Of a DNA stretch of 7,172 nucleotides, positions 1-5,023 are shown piece by piece. A model generated the notes under the pieces. That model was not told the DNA's origin, did not search any database, and was given only the letters and a program-made list of their open reading frames with translations. Position numbers and translations under genes: made by a program. Each line of letters begins with the position of its first letter. Within the stretch, counting starts at the first letter, position 1. The stretch covers positions 1-7,172 of the forward strand of contig JAJRAG010000211.1 of NCBI GenBank assembly GCA_028682925.1, read 5' to 3'. The DNA comes from Methanomassiliicoccales archaeon (GTDB taxonomy: Archaea > Thermoplasmatota > Thermoplasmata > Methanomassiliicoccales > JACIVX01).

Positions 1-871
1 TGCTGCAGGTCTCGGAATAAGATTCCTCCCAATGACGAAGGTCCAGCCGAAGGAGATGCTCCCGATCGTTGACAAGCCTACGATTCAGTACGTCGTCGAA
101 GAAGCAATAGCGGCTGGCATCACAGACATAATGATTGTCACTGGCGCTGGCAAGCGAGCAATCGAAGACCATTTCGACAAGTCACCGGAGCTAGAGTCGA
201 TCCTCGAGAGGCATAAGAAGTCAAGAGAGCTCGATGAGATCAGACGGTTAGGGGACATGGTCGATATCCATTACATAAGGCAGAAGGTGCCGAAAGGTCT
301 GGGGGATGCGATACGTTGCGCAAGGAATCACATCGGAAAGGAGCCTTTCGCAGTGATGCTTGGCGACACGATCAACATTTCTAAGGTCCCGGTCGTGAAG
401 CAATTGATGAACGTGCACGAGGAGGTCGGAGCGACTGTTGTGGCGGTAGAGCCAGTCGCGAAAAAGAAAATCTCCGACTACGGTATCATCGACGGCAGAC
501 TCGTCAGAGAACGCCTCTACCTAATCGAGGACCTAGTAGAGAAACCAAAGCCAGAGAAGGCGCCCTCGAACATGGGAATAACCGGGACCTACATACTGAC
601 ACCAGGGATATTTGACTGCATCGACCGGACCCCTCCTGGCACAAACGGGGAGATCCAGCTCACCGACGCGTTGAGGATGCTCAGGAAGAAGGAGAAGATC
701 TACGGGTACTGGTTTGAGGGGACGAGATATGACATTGGGGACAAGTTGGGATGGATGAAGACGAACTTCGAGCTCACCCTTACTCATCCAGAGTTCTCTG
801 GTCCCATTCGCGATTTCGTGACCGAGATTCTCAAGAGGACTGCAGAAGACTATGATAAAATCGACAATTAG
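1..871 (+). CDS. galU: UTP-glucose-1-phosphate uridylyltransferase, 5' end cut off
   Basis: Makes UDP-glucose from UTP and glucose 1-phosphate in the cytoplasm, supplying sugar donors for glycans. The reading frame is open from base 2, and its first residues, AAGLGIRFLPMTKVQPKEML, are the nucleotide-binding signature of the GalU family (usually GxGTR...PKEMLP). The gene therefore starts upstream of the window, and the in-frame ATG at 32 is internal. Further family landmarks are IVDKPTIQYVVEEA, the metal-binding LGD (about 359-367), the VEKPKPEKAPSN sugar-site segment (about 535-570), GEIQLTDAL (about 649-675) and YDIGDKLGWMK (about 727-760). The C-terminus looks complete, and the visible 289 residues are near the usual family length of about 290. 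One oddity is Ile in place of the usual Thr in GxGTR. A thymidylyltransferase (RfbA) is less likely, because the PKEMLP and SNMGITGTYILTP patterns are GalU-like. It converges on the membrane-protein operon with a 31 nt gap. Confidence 0.9.
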   Translation, partial: AAGLGIRFLPMTKVQPKEMLPIVDKPTIQYVVEEAIAAGITDIMIVTGAGKRAIEDHFDKSPELESILERHKKSRELDEIRRLGDMVDIHYIRQKVPKGLGDAIRCARNHIGKEPFAVMLGDTINISKVPVVKQLMNVHEEVGATVVAVEPVAKKKISDYGIIDGRLVRERLYLIEDLVEKPKPEKAPSNMGITGTYILTPGIFDCIDRTPPGTNGEIQLTDALRMLRKKEKIYGYWFEGTRYDIGDKLGWMKTNFELTLTHPEFSGPIRDFVTEILKRTAEDYDKIDN

Positions 872-902
872 AGAGATGATTCGAGACGCTACTCAGGAGA
901 AC

Positions 903-1541
903 TCAGATTCTTTGTCTCCTCCTAATCAGCCTCTTTGCCGTCTTCTCAACATCCATTTCCTGAATTAGCGAATCGAGCGAACGATATCTGAGATACAATG
1001 GTCCGATCGCTGCAATCGCAAGTCCTCCCAATGTGTCTGATACCAGGTCGGTCGCGGTATCACTGAGCGAATACTGCATGTGTGTTCCCAACGATGAATC
1101 GAGGATGAATTCAATGATCTCCCATAAGACTCCCATCGACGAAACGAAGACTACGATGAAAAAAGGAAGGAACTTTGGTGGAAAACTAATCGTTTCCGTA
1201 TACTTGTCCACGATTACGAACCCTATGAATCCAAATACGGCTATGACCGACGTCGAGAGGAAATGCGTGAGCTTGTCCCACCACCATATTGAATCGTACA
1301 GCTTCACGACAACGCCAACGGTGTGAAGAGAGACCGCAATGAATACCCACAGGGTCAGCTCGAAAGGTATCACCATGATCTTCTCCCTCTTCAGAAACCA
1401 TGGAATAGAGACGAATCCGAAACCGAAGAGAGCGGATCCGGCTGCATACAGATCTCCGCCAAACAAGCCGACTAAGAACATCACCAATAACAGAGCCTGG
1501 AAGAAGTAGGACAGAAATCTTTCCCACCACGCCCTATTCAT
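903..1541 (-). CDS. YjdF/DUF2238-like multi-pass membrane protein
   Basis: A membrane protein of about 212 residues with some six hydrophobic segments. The function is unknown; the family is named after E. coli YjdF (DUF2238). Family-like polar motifs, numbered from the GTG at 1544, are WWWDKLTHF (D90, H94), WEIIEFILD (W141, E142, E145, D149) and DTATDLVSDTLGG (D162, D166, D170, GG173-174), followed by a basic C-terminal tail. The acidic and histidine residues next to membrane segments look like a metal or catalytic site, but that is inference. Start choice: GTG at 1544 and ATG at 1541 are adjacent codons. The upstream AGGTGA lies only 3 nt from the GTG but 6 nt from the ATG, so ATG at 1541 is preferred. 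That ATG overlaps the stop of the upstream gene by one base (TGATG), which implies translational coupling in a two-gene operon. The family assignment comes from motif recall, not from a search. Confidence 0.8.
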   Translation of the reverse strand: MNRAWWERFLSYFFQALLLVMFLVGLFGGDLYAAGSALFGFGFVSIPWFLKREKIMVIPFELTLWVFIAVSLHTVGVVVKLYDSIWWWDKLTHFLSTSVIAVFGFIGFVIVDKYTETISFPPKFLPFFIVVFVSSMGVLWEIIEFILDSSLGTHMQYSLSDTATDLVSDTLGGLAIAAIGPLYLRYRSLDSLIQEMDVEKTAKRLIRRRQRI

Positions 1542-2146
1542 CACTTGTCACCTATCCTGCCGATGCTGTAGCGCCTCAGTCTCTCCAGCGGCATGTGTCT
1601 GAGATAGAATGTCAGGACTATGCCCATGGCGATTCCGCCAAAGAAGCTGTAGATGAGGTTCATCATCAATTCTCTGTTGCTTGAAACGACGCTGGTGCCG
1701 AAGAGCTGGTCAGACAAGAAATTTCCAATCGCAAAGAAGTTGCTCAATGCCATCGTCAGAAGGACCGTGAAGGCGATCGCGAACACCTTGTTCGTTCTGA
1801 AACTCGTGTACGCATGCAGATCCATCATGGTCACGAACCCGATGAAGAAAGTCGCGATGACCTCCGAAGCCCTCAGTAGATTGTCGTAGTAGAACCTGTC
1901 GCTCCACCCGAGCGTCTGAGGGATGAAATAGAGATAGAATGGCACAGCTATCAGAAACATTAGCTCGAAAGGCAAGATGTTGCCAATATCCCTCCCTATG
2001 ACCGCGGGCAGTACCGCGATGCACAACGCCCAGAATCCCATGATGGTCCAGAAGAGACTGATGCGGAATATTGCATACTCGGTCGCGAGGAAAAGCGATA
2101 TGACCGCCGCCCAGGAGAGGGCAATCTCAAACTGCTTTCTCCCCAT
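1541..2146 (-). CDS. Small multi-pass membrane protein, probable diverged paralogue of its downstream partner
   Basis: A protein of about 201 residues with five or six hydrophobic segments and a short basic C-terminus; function not recognised. Its layout follows the downstream YjdF-like protein. NILPFEL matches MVIPFEL, YYDNLLRA matches WWDKLTHF with Asp at the same residue number (90, counted from the TTG at 2152), and FFGGIAMGIVLTFYLRHMPLERL matches DTLGGLAIAAIGPLYLRYRSL. The conserved His, the WExxE and the DxxxD positions are mostly replaced (R94, SNFFAIGNF, NRELMMNL), so any catalytic or metal role is probably lost. Start choice: TTG at 2152 is in frame, but ATG at 2146 lies about 27 nt from a TATA-like box and suits a leaderless mRNA. 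It is the first gene of the pair; its stop overlaps the next start. The two proteins may form a heteromer (inference). Confidence 0.8.
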   Translation of the reverse strand: MGRKQFEIALSWAAVISLFLATEYAIFRISLFWTIMGFWALCIAVLPAVIGRDIGNILPFELMFLIAVPFYLYFIPQTLGWSDRFYYDNLLRASEVIATFFIGFVTMMDLHAYTSFRTNKVFAIAFTVLLTMALSNFFAIGNFLSDQLFGTSVVSSNRELMMNLIYSFFGGIAMGIVLTFYLRHMPLERLRRYSIGRIGDK

Positions 2147-2169
2147 CGACAATTGTAACGTTCGGTCGA

Positions 2170-2177
2170 TACTTAAA
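2170..2177 (-). promoter_or_regulatory. TATA box for the membrane-protein operon
   Basis: TTTAAGTA on the minus strand, centred about 27 bp upstream of the ATG at 2146. Archaeal transcription usually starts about 25 bp from the box, which puts the mRNA start at or next to the start codon (leaderless). No Shine-Dalgarno sequence precedes the ATG, which agrees. The box also separates this operon from the upstream stress-protein gene on the same strand. Confidence 0.6.
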
Positions 2178-2212
2178 CAATCTCCGAATAGAGATGGACA
2201 TGCGGATCGAAA

Positions 2213-3049
2213 TTAGCAGGAAACGACCAGCAATGGCACGGTAGCTCTTCGGATAACCTCTTCCGAGGTGCTTCCGAGGGCGAGTCCCTTGAGGAAGCTC
2301 TTCCCACTTCGCCCTATGATGATCAATGACGCATCGACCTCTCTTGATACTTCCAAGATATTGTATAGGGGTGTGCCGTAGTGCACATGTGTCGAGACAA
2401 CGAAATCCTTGGATTGAAGGCTCTTCTTGAGATCGTCCATTCTCGCCTTGACTTCTGCGAAACGTTTGTCGTCCTTGACACCATACTTAGTCGACTCGAT
2501 CACATGAAGCAGGACGACATTCTTCAGGCCCTTCCTCGACAAGTGGTCCAGGGTATCCTTCATCTTTTCCGTGCAAATTGAGAGATCGATCGGAACCAGA
2601 GCTGTTCGGAAAAGAAACTCACAGGCGCGCCTTACCGTTCTGTTCCCTCCCTTCTCAATCACCTCGAACTTGTTGAGCAGAATCGGTTTCGAGATTCTTC
2701 TAATCACTCCGAACGAAGTACTACCTAGGAGGAATTCATGTGCTCTACCCTTCCCACTCGATGCCATCGTCAGCAGTGTGACGTCCTCCTTCTTGGCGAC
2801 TTCAACGACGACCGAGACAGGGTCGCCCTCCTTCTTCAAGAAACGGGTCCTGAACCCCTGGGCCTCTAACTTCCCGGTCAAATCGTCGATGATCTTCGTC
2901 TGTTCATTCGTCAACTTCCCGTCCTTCTGTGTAACATGAAGTAGGATGACTTCCTCGGAACCGAATTGTCTGAGCTCTGCGATGCAATCGAACATCATTA
3001 GCGATTGGTCGGAGAAATCAATTGGGAGCAATACTCTCTCGAACACCAC
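2213..3049 (-). CDS. Tandem universal stress protein (two UspA domains)
   Basis: A cytoplasmic 278-residue protein with two Usp domains, residues about 1-128 and 146-278. Each domain opens with the Usp strand and acidic residue (LLPIDFSD, D11; LVPIDLS, D155) and ends with the nucleotide-loop region. The second domain carries the full ATP-binding pattern G-x2-G-x9-G-S/T (G246, G249, G259, ST260-261). The first has Ala96 in place of the first Gly (ASSG...GST), so nucleotide binding there may be weaker. Single-domain Usp proteins are about 140-150 residues; this is the double form common in archaea. The exact role is unknown; family members often respond to starvation or stress. GTG at 3049 is followed by a second GTG at 3046; both lie about 23-26 bp from a TATA-like box, so the start is uncertain by one codon. 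It is divergent from the PAP2 gene. Confidence 0.92.
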   Translation of the reverse strand: MVFERVLLPIDFSDQSLMMFDCIAELRQFGSEEVILLHVTQKDGKLTNEQTKIIDDLTGKLEAQGFRTRFLKKEGDPVSVVVEVAKKEDVTLLTMASSGKGRAHEFLLGSTSFGVIRRISKPILLNKFEVIEKGGNRTVRRACEFLFRTALVPIDLSICTEKMKDTLDHLSRKGLKNVVLLHVIESTKYGVKDDKRFAEVKARMDDLKKSLQSKDFVVSTHVHYGTPLYNILEVSREVDASLIIIGRSGKSFLKGLALGSTSEEVIRRATVPLLVVSC

Positions 3050-3067
3050 TCAATATTCGTGGACATA

Positions 3068-3075
3068 GCTTAAAC
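3068..3075 (-). promoter_or_regulatory. TATA-like box for the universal stress protein gene
   Basis: GTTTAAGC on the minus strand, with its centre 23-26 bp from the two possible GTG start codons. The spacing implies a leaderless mRNA, and there is no Shine-Dalgarno sequence before the GTGs. It lies in the divergent gap shared with the PAP2 gene. Confidence 0.5.
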
Positions 3076-3152
3076 ACTTTCTGATTGGAACAGCTGACGA
3101 ATTGAATTAAGCCCCAAGAGAAGATACGGGTTAAGGTGCTTCCTCATTGAAG

Positions 3153-3794
3153 ATGAACAGAACCCAGATGATTCTCCTTCTCCTTGCAGTCACAGTAGTC
3201 ATCTTCCCATTATTGCTGATGGACAAGAGCTTTGTCTCAGCGGACGAGGCGCTGTTCTTGAAAATCAATGATTACTGGAATCCGACATTCGATTCGTTCT
3301 TCAGGATTCTGACAGAACTGGGATCGTTCACTTTCTGGTTCGTCGTGATATTCGTACTATGGGTTTGCGGAAGAAGAACACTCGCAACATATCTGCTGGT
3401 AGCGATAGCCATTCACATCGCCTTGGGCGGAAGCATGAAGTACATCATTGACAGACCTAGACCCTTCGACGTCTTCTCCGACACTTTCGCGATCTACAAT
3501 CCCTCCGATCCCTCGTTCCCTTCGGGACACACGGAAGGAAGTTTTGCTGCAGCCGCGGTCCTCGGAATGCGGAATAAGAAGCTTCTGTTCCCTCTCATTC
3601 TACTCGCGATCTTCGTCGGTCTTAGCAGAGTCTACATCGGCGTGCACTTCCCCTTCGATGTCGTCTCGGGGGCTGTCTTCGGAACCCTCATCGGAGTGTT
3701 TGTTGCAGGTCTGGACCTTTCAAGACTTCAGGAAAGGATGGAGTCAGGATGGAAGAGAATCCTGAGGCCATTCAGATTCGAGCGGAAGGGATAG
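3153..3794 (+). CDS. PAP2-family membrane phosphatase
   Basis: An integral membrane phosphatase of the PAP2/lipid phosphatase superfamily, which removes phosphate from lipid phosphates or polyprenyl pyrophosphates with the active site at the membrane surface. All three signature motifs are intact (numbered from TTG at 3147): K98-x6-R105-P106 (KYIIDRPRP), P125-S-G-H128 (FPSGHTEG) and S160-R161-x5-H167-x3-D171 (SRVYIGVHFPFD). H128 is the expected proton donor and H167 the nucleophile. There are about six hydrophobic segments and a basic C-terminal tail after residue 190; about 213 residues is typical. Start choice: ATG at 3153 is the natural start, but a TTG two codons upstream lies 8 nt from a GGTG (3135-3138) and cannot be excluded. 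Substrate is unknown; recycling of a C55/dolichyl carrier would fit nearby sugar-nucleotide genes (inference). Confidence 0.92.
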   Translation: MNRTQMILLLLAVTVVIFPLLLMDKSFVSADEALFLKINDYWNPTFDSFFRILTELGSFTFWFVVIFVLWVCGRRTLATYLLVAIAIHIALGGSMKYIIDRPRPFDVFSDTFAIYNPSDPSFPSGHTEGSFAAAAVLGMRNKKLLFPLILLAIFVGLSRVYIGVHFPFDVVSGAVFGTLIGVFVAGLDLSRLQERMESGWKRILRPFRFERKG

Positions 3795-3817
3795 GAATAT
3801 TAATTCACGACATATTA

Positions 3818-3825
3818 TTATAAAA
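3818..3825 (+). promoter_or_regulatory. TATA-like box in a gene-poor stretch
   Basis: TTATAAAA, 24 bp after the PAP2 stop. It predicts transcription starting near 3847, just where a strong Shine-Dalgarno-like GAGGTGA (3847-3853) lies. No recognised gene follows, so the box supports either the unassigned frame ending at 4061 or a non-coding transcript. AT-rich spacers give such boxes by chance, so confidence is moderate. Confidence 0.4.
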
Positions 3826-3857
3826 CTTGAATGGACCATTGATCCTGAGGTGACAGC

Positions 3858-4061
3858 AAGGAGTCTCAGAGATTCTTCCAGCTCACGAGTCGGAGTCGAG
3901 TAGGATTCCCATCCAATTTACAGAAAAAGTCAAACGCATTCGGCGAAGGTAAGAGCGTAGACAATTTGGCAGACGATGAACCGATTTGGAAAGGCTCAGA
4001 CAGTGAATCACCATCTGCGAATCTCTTGGTTCCAGCTATTCCGGCCCCGGTGGGCCGATAA
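3858..4061 (+). CDS. Unassigned 67-codon open frame lacking a standard start codon
   Basis: The frame is open from 3849 to the TAA at 4059-4061 and has no ATG or GTG near its beginning. A TATA-like box (3818-3825) and a near-perfect Shine-Dalgarno GAGGTGA (3847-3853) precede it, but the codon at the ideal start position, 3858-3860, is AAG. One base change from ATG would explain this as a sequencing error or a lost start. The product would be soluble and polar, with segments such as FFQLTSRSRVGFPSNLQKK and NLLVPAIPAPVGR. I recognise no family. Its stop faces that of the small Cys-rich gene across an 8 bp gap, as expected for two convergent genes. Third-position GC is near 50%, which does not decide coding. 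Alternatives are a pseudogene, a non-coding RNA, or a chance open frame. The stretch 3795-4069 holds nothing else I can name. Confidence 0.25.
   Translation, partial: KESQRFFQLTSRSRVGFPSNLQKKSNAFGEGKSVDNLADDEPIWKGSDSESPSANLLVPAIPAPVGR
4042..4057. repeat. GC-rich hairpin at a convergent gene end
   Basis: A six-base stem, CGGCCC at 4042-4047 paired with GGGCCG at 4052-4057, around a four-base CGGT loop. It is far richer in GC than its surroundings. It lies just past the stop of the minus-strand Cys-rich gene and spans the end of the plus-strand open frame, so it could help end transcripts or protect 3' ends. No T-run follows on either strand, so a classic intrinsic terminator is not supported. 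Confidence 0.35.
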
Positions 4062-4069
4062 CCGGACCC

Positions 4070-4273
4070 TTACTTCTTCTTTTTCTTTGTCGCCTTCTTC
4101 TTTGTCGGCATCGTCTTCACCTTCGTCTTCGGTCCGCATCTTCCGCAGGACATTCTCTTTTCCTCCGTAAGGGAGCTACTCCCAGTGGAATAGATGGAGA
4201 AGTTGAATATATGAAACTTTGTCTGTCCACATTCGCATCCGCGTCTTGTCATCACGGTTCTTGTGATCCTCAT
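4070..4273 (-). CDS. Small zinc-ribbon-like protein with a Lys-rich tail
   Basis: A putative 67-residue protein with two cysteine pairs, GCECG (C13, C15) and SCGRCG (C43, C46), about 27 residues apart. This is the spacing of a one-zinc ribbon or knuckle. The tail after the second pair is strongly basic: 11 of the last 20 residues are Lys, ending in KKKATKKKKK. Zinc ribbon plus poly-Lys suggests binding to DNA, RNA or ribosomes, but no family is recognised. The start is uncertain: TTG at 4294, ATG at 4273 and ATG at 4252 are all in frame, and none has a well-placed Shine-Dalgarno. The cysteines are kept in all three. Codons in the opposite frame (3976-4170, Ser-rich) look like its antisense shadow. 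It is divergent from the winged-helix gene, with a perfect palindrome between them. Confidence 0.55.
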   Translation of the reverse strand: MRITRTVMTRRGCECGQTKFHIFNFSIYSTGSSSLTEEKRMSCGRCGPKTKVKTMPTKKKATKKKKK

Positions 4274-4324
4274 CGCATCGTTCTGTGACTGCAATCCTTC
4301 AGGCGATTCTCAATTATTGATACC

Positions 4325-4344
4325 GAGAATATGCTCATATTCTC
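4325..4344. promoter_or_regulatory. Perfect 9+9 bp palindrome, candidate operator
   Basis: GAGAATATG, a 2-base CT centre, then CATATTCTC. It lies between the minus-strand Cys-rich gene and the plus-strand winged-helix gene, about 66 bp upstream of the latter's TATA box. A further half-site, ATTCTC, lies at 4306-4311. The size and symmetry suit a dimeric winged-helix regulator such as the one encoded next door. Binding is inference. Confidence 0.5.
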
Positions 4345-4409
4345 AAGAGTTTTTCGACGTCTGGACATAGAGATTTAGAAGAATCAAAAGTGATAATCAA
4401 TCGAGATAA

Positions 4410-4417
4410 TTTAAATA
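4410..4417 (+). promoter_or_regulatory. TATA box of the winged-helix regulator gene
   Basis: TTTAAATA matches the archaeal consensus very well. Transcription is expected near 4440, giving a leader of about 10 nt that contains the ribosome-binding site GAGG at 4442-4445, 5 nt before the ATG at 4451. Two GATAAT copies (4392-4397, 4405-4410) flank the position where the transcription factor B element would lie. Confidence 0.75.
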
Positions 4418-4450
4418 GGGTACGACCGCTGCTTTGTCTCCGAGGATAAC

Positions 4451-4819
4451 ATGCACGCACTCGAAACATCGAGGCTTTTGACGGAAGAATACTCCGCTAA
4501 AATCCTACTCGCTACGATGGGAAAGCCGAGAAGCGCGTTCGAGCTCAGCGACAACTTGAGCATACCGATCGCGGCATGCTACCGCAAAATCAACATTCTG
4601 GAAGCTGCGGGGCTTCTATTCTGCAGTGAGAGAAAACTCACGCAGGCGGGAAAGAGAATCAGCATGTACAAATCAAGGGTGAAGAACGCGCAGATCATAT
4701 TCGAGCGTAACAAGATTCGAGCGAAGCTTGAGATGATTGACGGAACGATTGAAGACTACAATTATGACATCGACATGACCACTACTGCGACTGATGTACG
4801 ACCGATGGCTACCGTCTGA
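4451..4819 (+). CDS. Winged helix-turn-helix transcriptional regulator (ArsR-like)
   Basis: A 122-residue probable DNA-binding protein. Residues about 14-75 form a winged-helix domain: a first helix (EYSAKILLATM), a second helix (FELSDNLSI, 30-38), a recognition helix (AACYRKINILEAAG, 41-54) and a wing (LLFCSERKLTQAGKRISMYKS). The segment at about 76-97 (RVKNAQIIFERNKIRAKLEM) probably forms strands, as in many archaeal ArsR-like regulators, and the end is a polar tail. C43 and C58 are too few and poorly placed for a recognisable metal site. There are no membrane segments. It has a good TATA box and Shine-Dalgarno and is followed by a terminator, so it is probably monocistronic. Inverted repeats with shared half-sites lie upstream of it and downstream before the kinase gene, suggesting autoregulation and control of the kinase (inference). 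The ligand and exact family are unknown. Confidence 0.82.
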   Translation: MHALETSRLLTEEYSAKILLATMGKPRSAFELSDNLSIPIAACYRKINILEAAGLLFCSERKLTQAGKRISMYKSRVKNAQIIFERNKIRAKLEMIDGTIEDYNYDIDMTTTATDVRPMATV

Positions 4820-4858
4820 GAATTGAAAAACCGAAATTCACCAATGCATCTTGAAAAA

Positions 4859-4883
4859 TCCCTCCCCTCCCCCATTTTTTTTT
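4859..4883 (+). terminator. C-tract plus T9 terminator after the regulator gene
   Basis: A pyrimidine tract with C3, C4 and C5 runs (4860-4873) is followed by nine Ts (4875-4883), 40-64 nt past the winged-helix stop. Archaeal RNA polymerase stops at T-runs without needing a hairpin, so this fits a terminator. The other strand is a G5-A-G4-A-G3 tract. Confidence 0.65.
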
Positions 4884-4888
4884 ATTAT

Positions 4889-4909
4889 TCTCTAAATATA
4901 TTTAAGAGA
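4889..4909. repeat. AT-rich imperfect palindrome with TCTC/GAGA arms
   Basis: The core TAAATATATTTA (4893-4904) is a perfect 12 bp palindrome. The flanks TCTC (4889-4892) and GAGA (4906-4909) extend it with one extra A at 4905. It includes an ATTCTC half-site (4887-4892). The TATATTTAAG part could also serve as a TATA box, which would put a start near 4929. It lies between the terminator and the kinase promoter region. Confidence 0.4.
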
Positions 4910-4919
4910 CCATCTACCA

Positions 4920-4973
4920 AATCAATGAAATCATTCTCGAGAATCAACTCGTAATATTTATGAATCATTGATT
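4920..4973. promoter_or_regulatory. Nested inverted repeats in the kinase upstream region
   Basis: The outer arms AATCAATGA (4920-4928) and TCATTGATT (4965-4973) are perfectly complementary over 9 bp. Between them lies a perfect 12 bp palindrome, ATTCTCGAGAAT (4933-4944), and a TATA-like stretch, TAATATTTAT (4952-4961). The palindrome ends 7 bp upstream of the TATA-like stretch, where a bound protein could help or block promoter assembly. The predicted RNA start near 4983 would give a leader of about 40 nt. The 204 bp gap 4820-5023 holds no gene that I can see. Confidence 0.5.
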
Positions 4974-5023
4974 AGAGTAATTGAGTTCTGATAGACCGAA
5001 CTTGGGAAGGGGCGGATCGGATA

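Noticed and set aside
32..34. ATG at 32 as the GalU start
   Set aside because: The frame upstream of it encodes the conserved AAGLGIRFLP nucleotide-binding segment, so the gene begins before the window.
1186..2024. Overlapping frames inside the two membrane-protein genes (1186-1530, 1710-2024)
   Set aside because: Same-strand alternative frames with no family features; the main frames have clear membrane segments and motifs.
2150..2152. TTG at 2152 as the start of the upstream membrane protein
   Set aside because: ATG at 2146 is two codons downstream, fits the TATA spacing equally well and is a far commoner start.
3850..3903. GTG-initiated 17-codon frame (stop TAG at 3901-3903) starting within the GAGGTGA
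   Set aside because: Very short, with no recognisable content, and its start codon is part of the Shine-Dalgarno-like sequence. A leaderless peptide is possible but unsupported.
3940..4060. tRNA-like D-arm fragment (GGTAAGAGCG) and T-loop-like GGTTCCAGC
   Set aside because: Neither D-stem nor T-stem pairs, and no cloverleaf can be built around them.
3976..4170. Plus-strand frame of 64 codons, Ser-rich
   Set aside because: Its Ser/Phe-rich half is the exact antisense of the Lys-tail codons of the Cys-rich minus-strand gene; no promoter or ribosome-binding site suits it.
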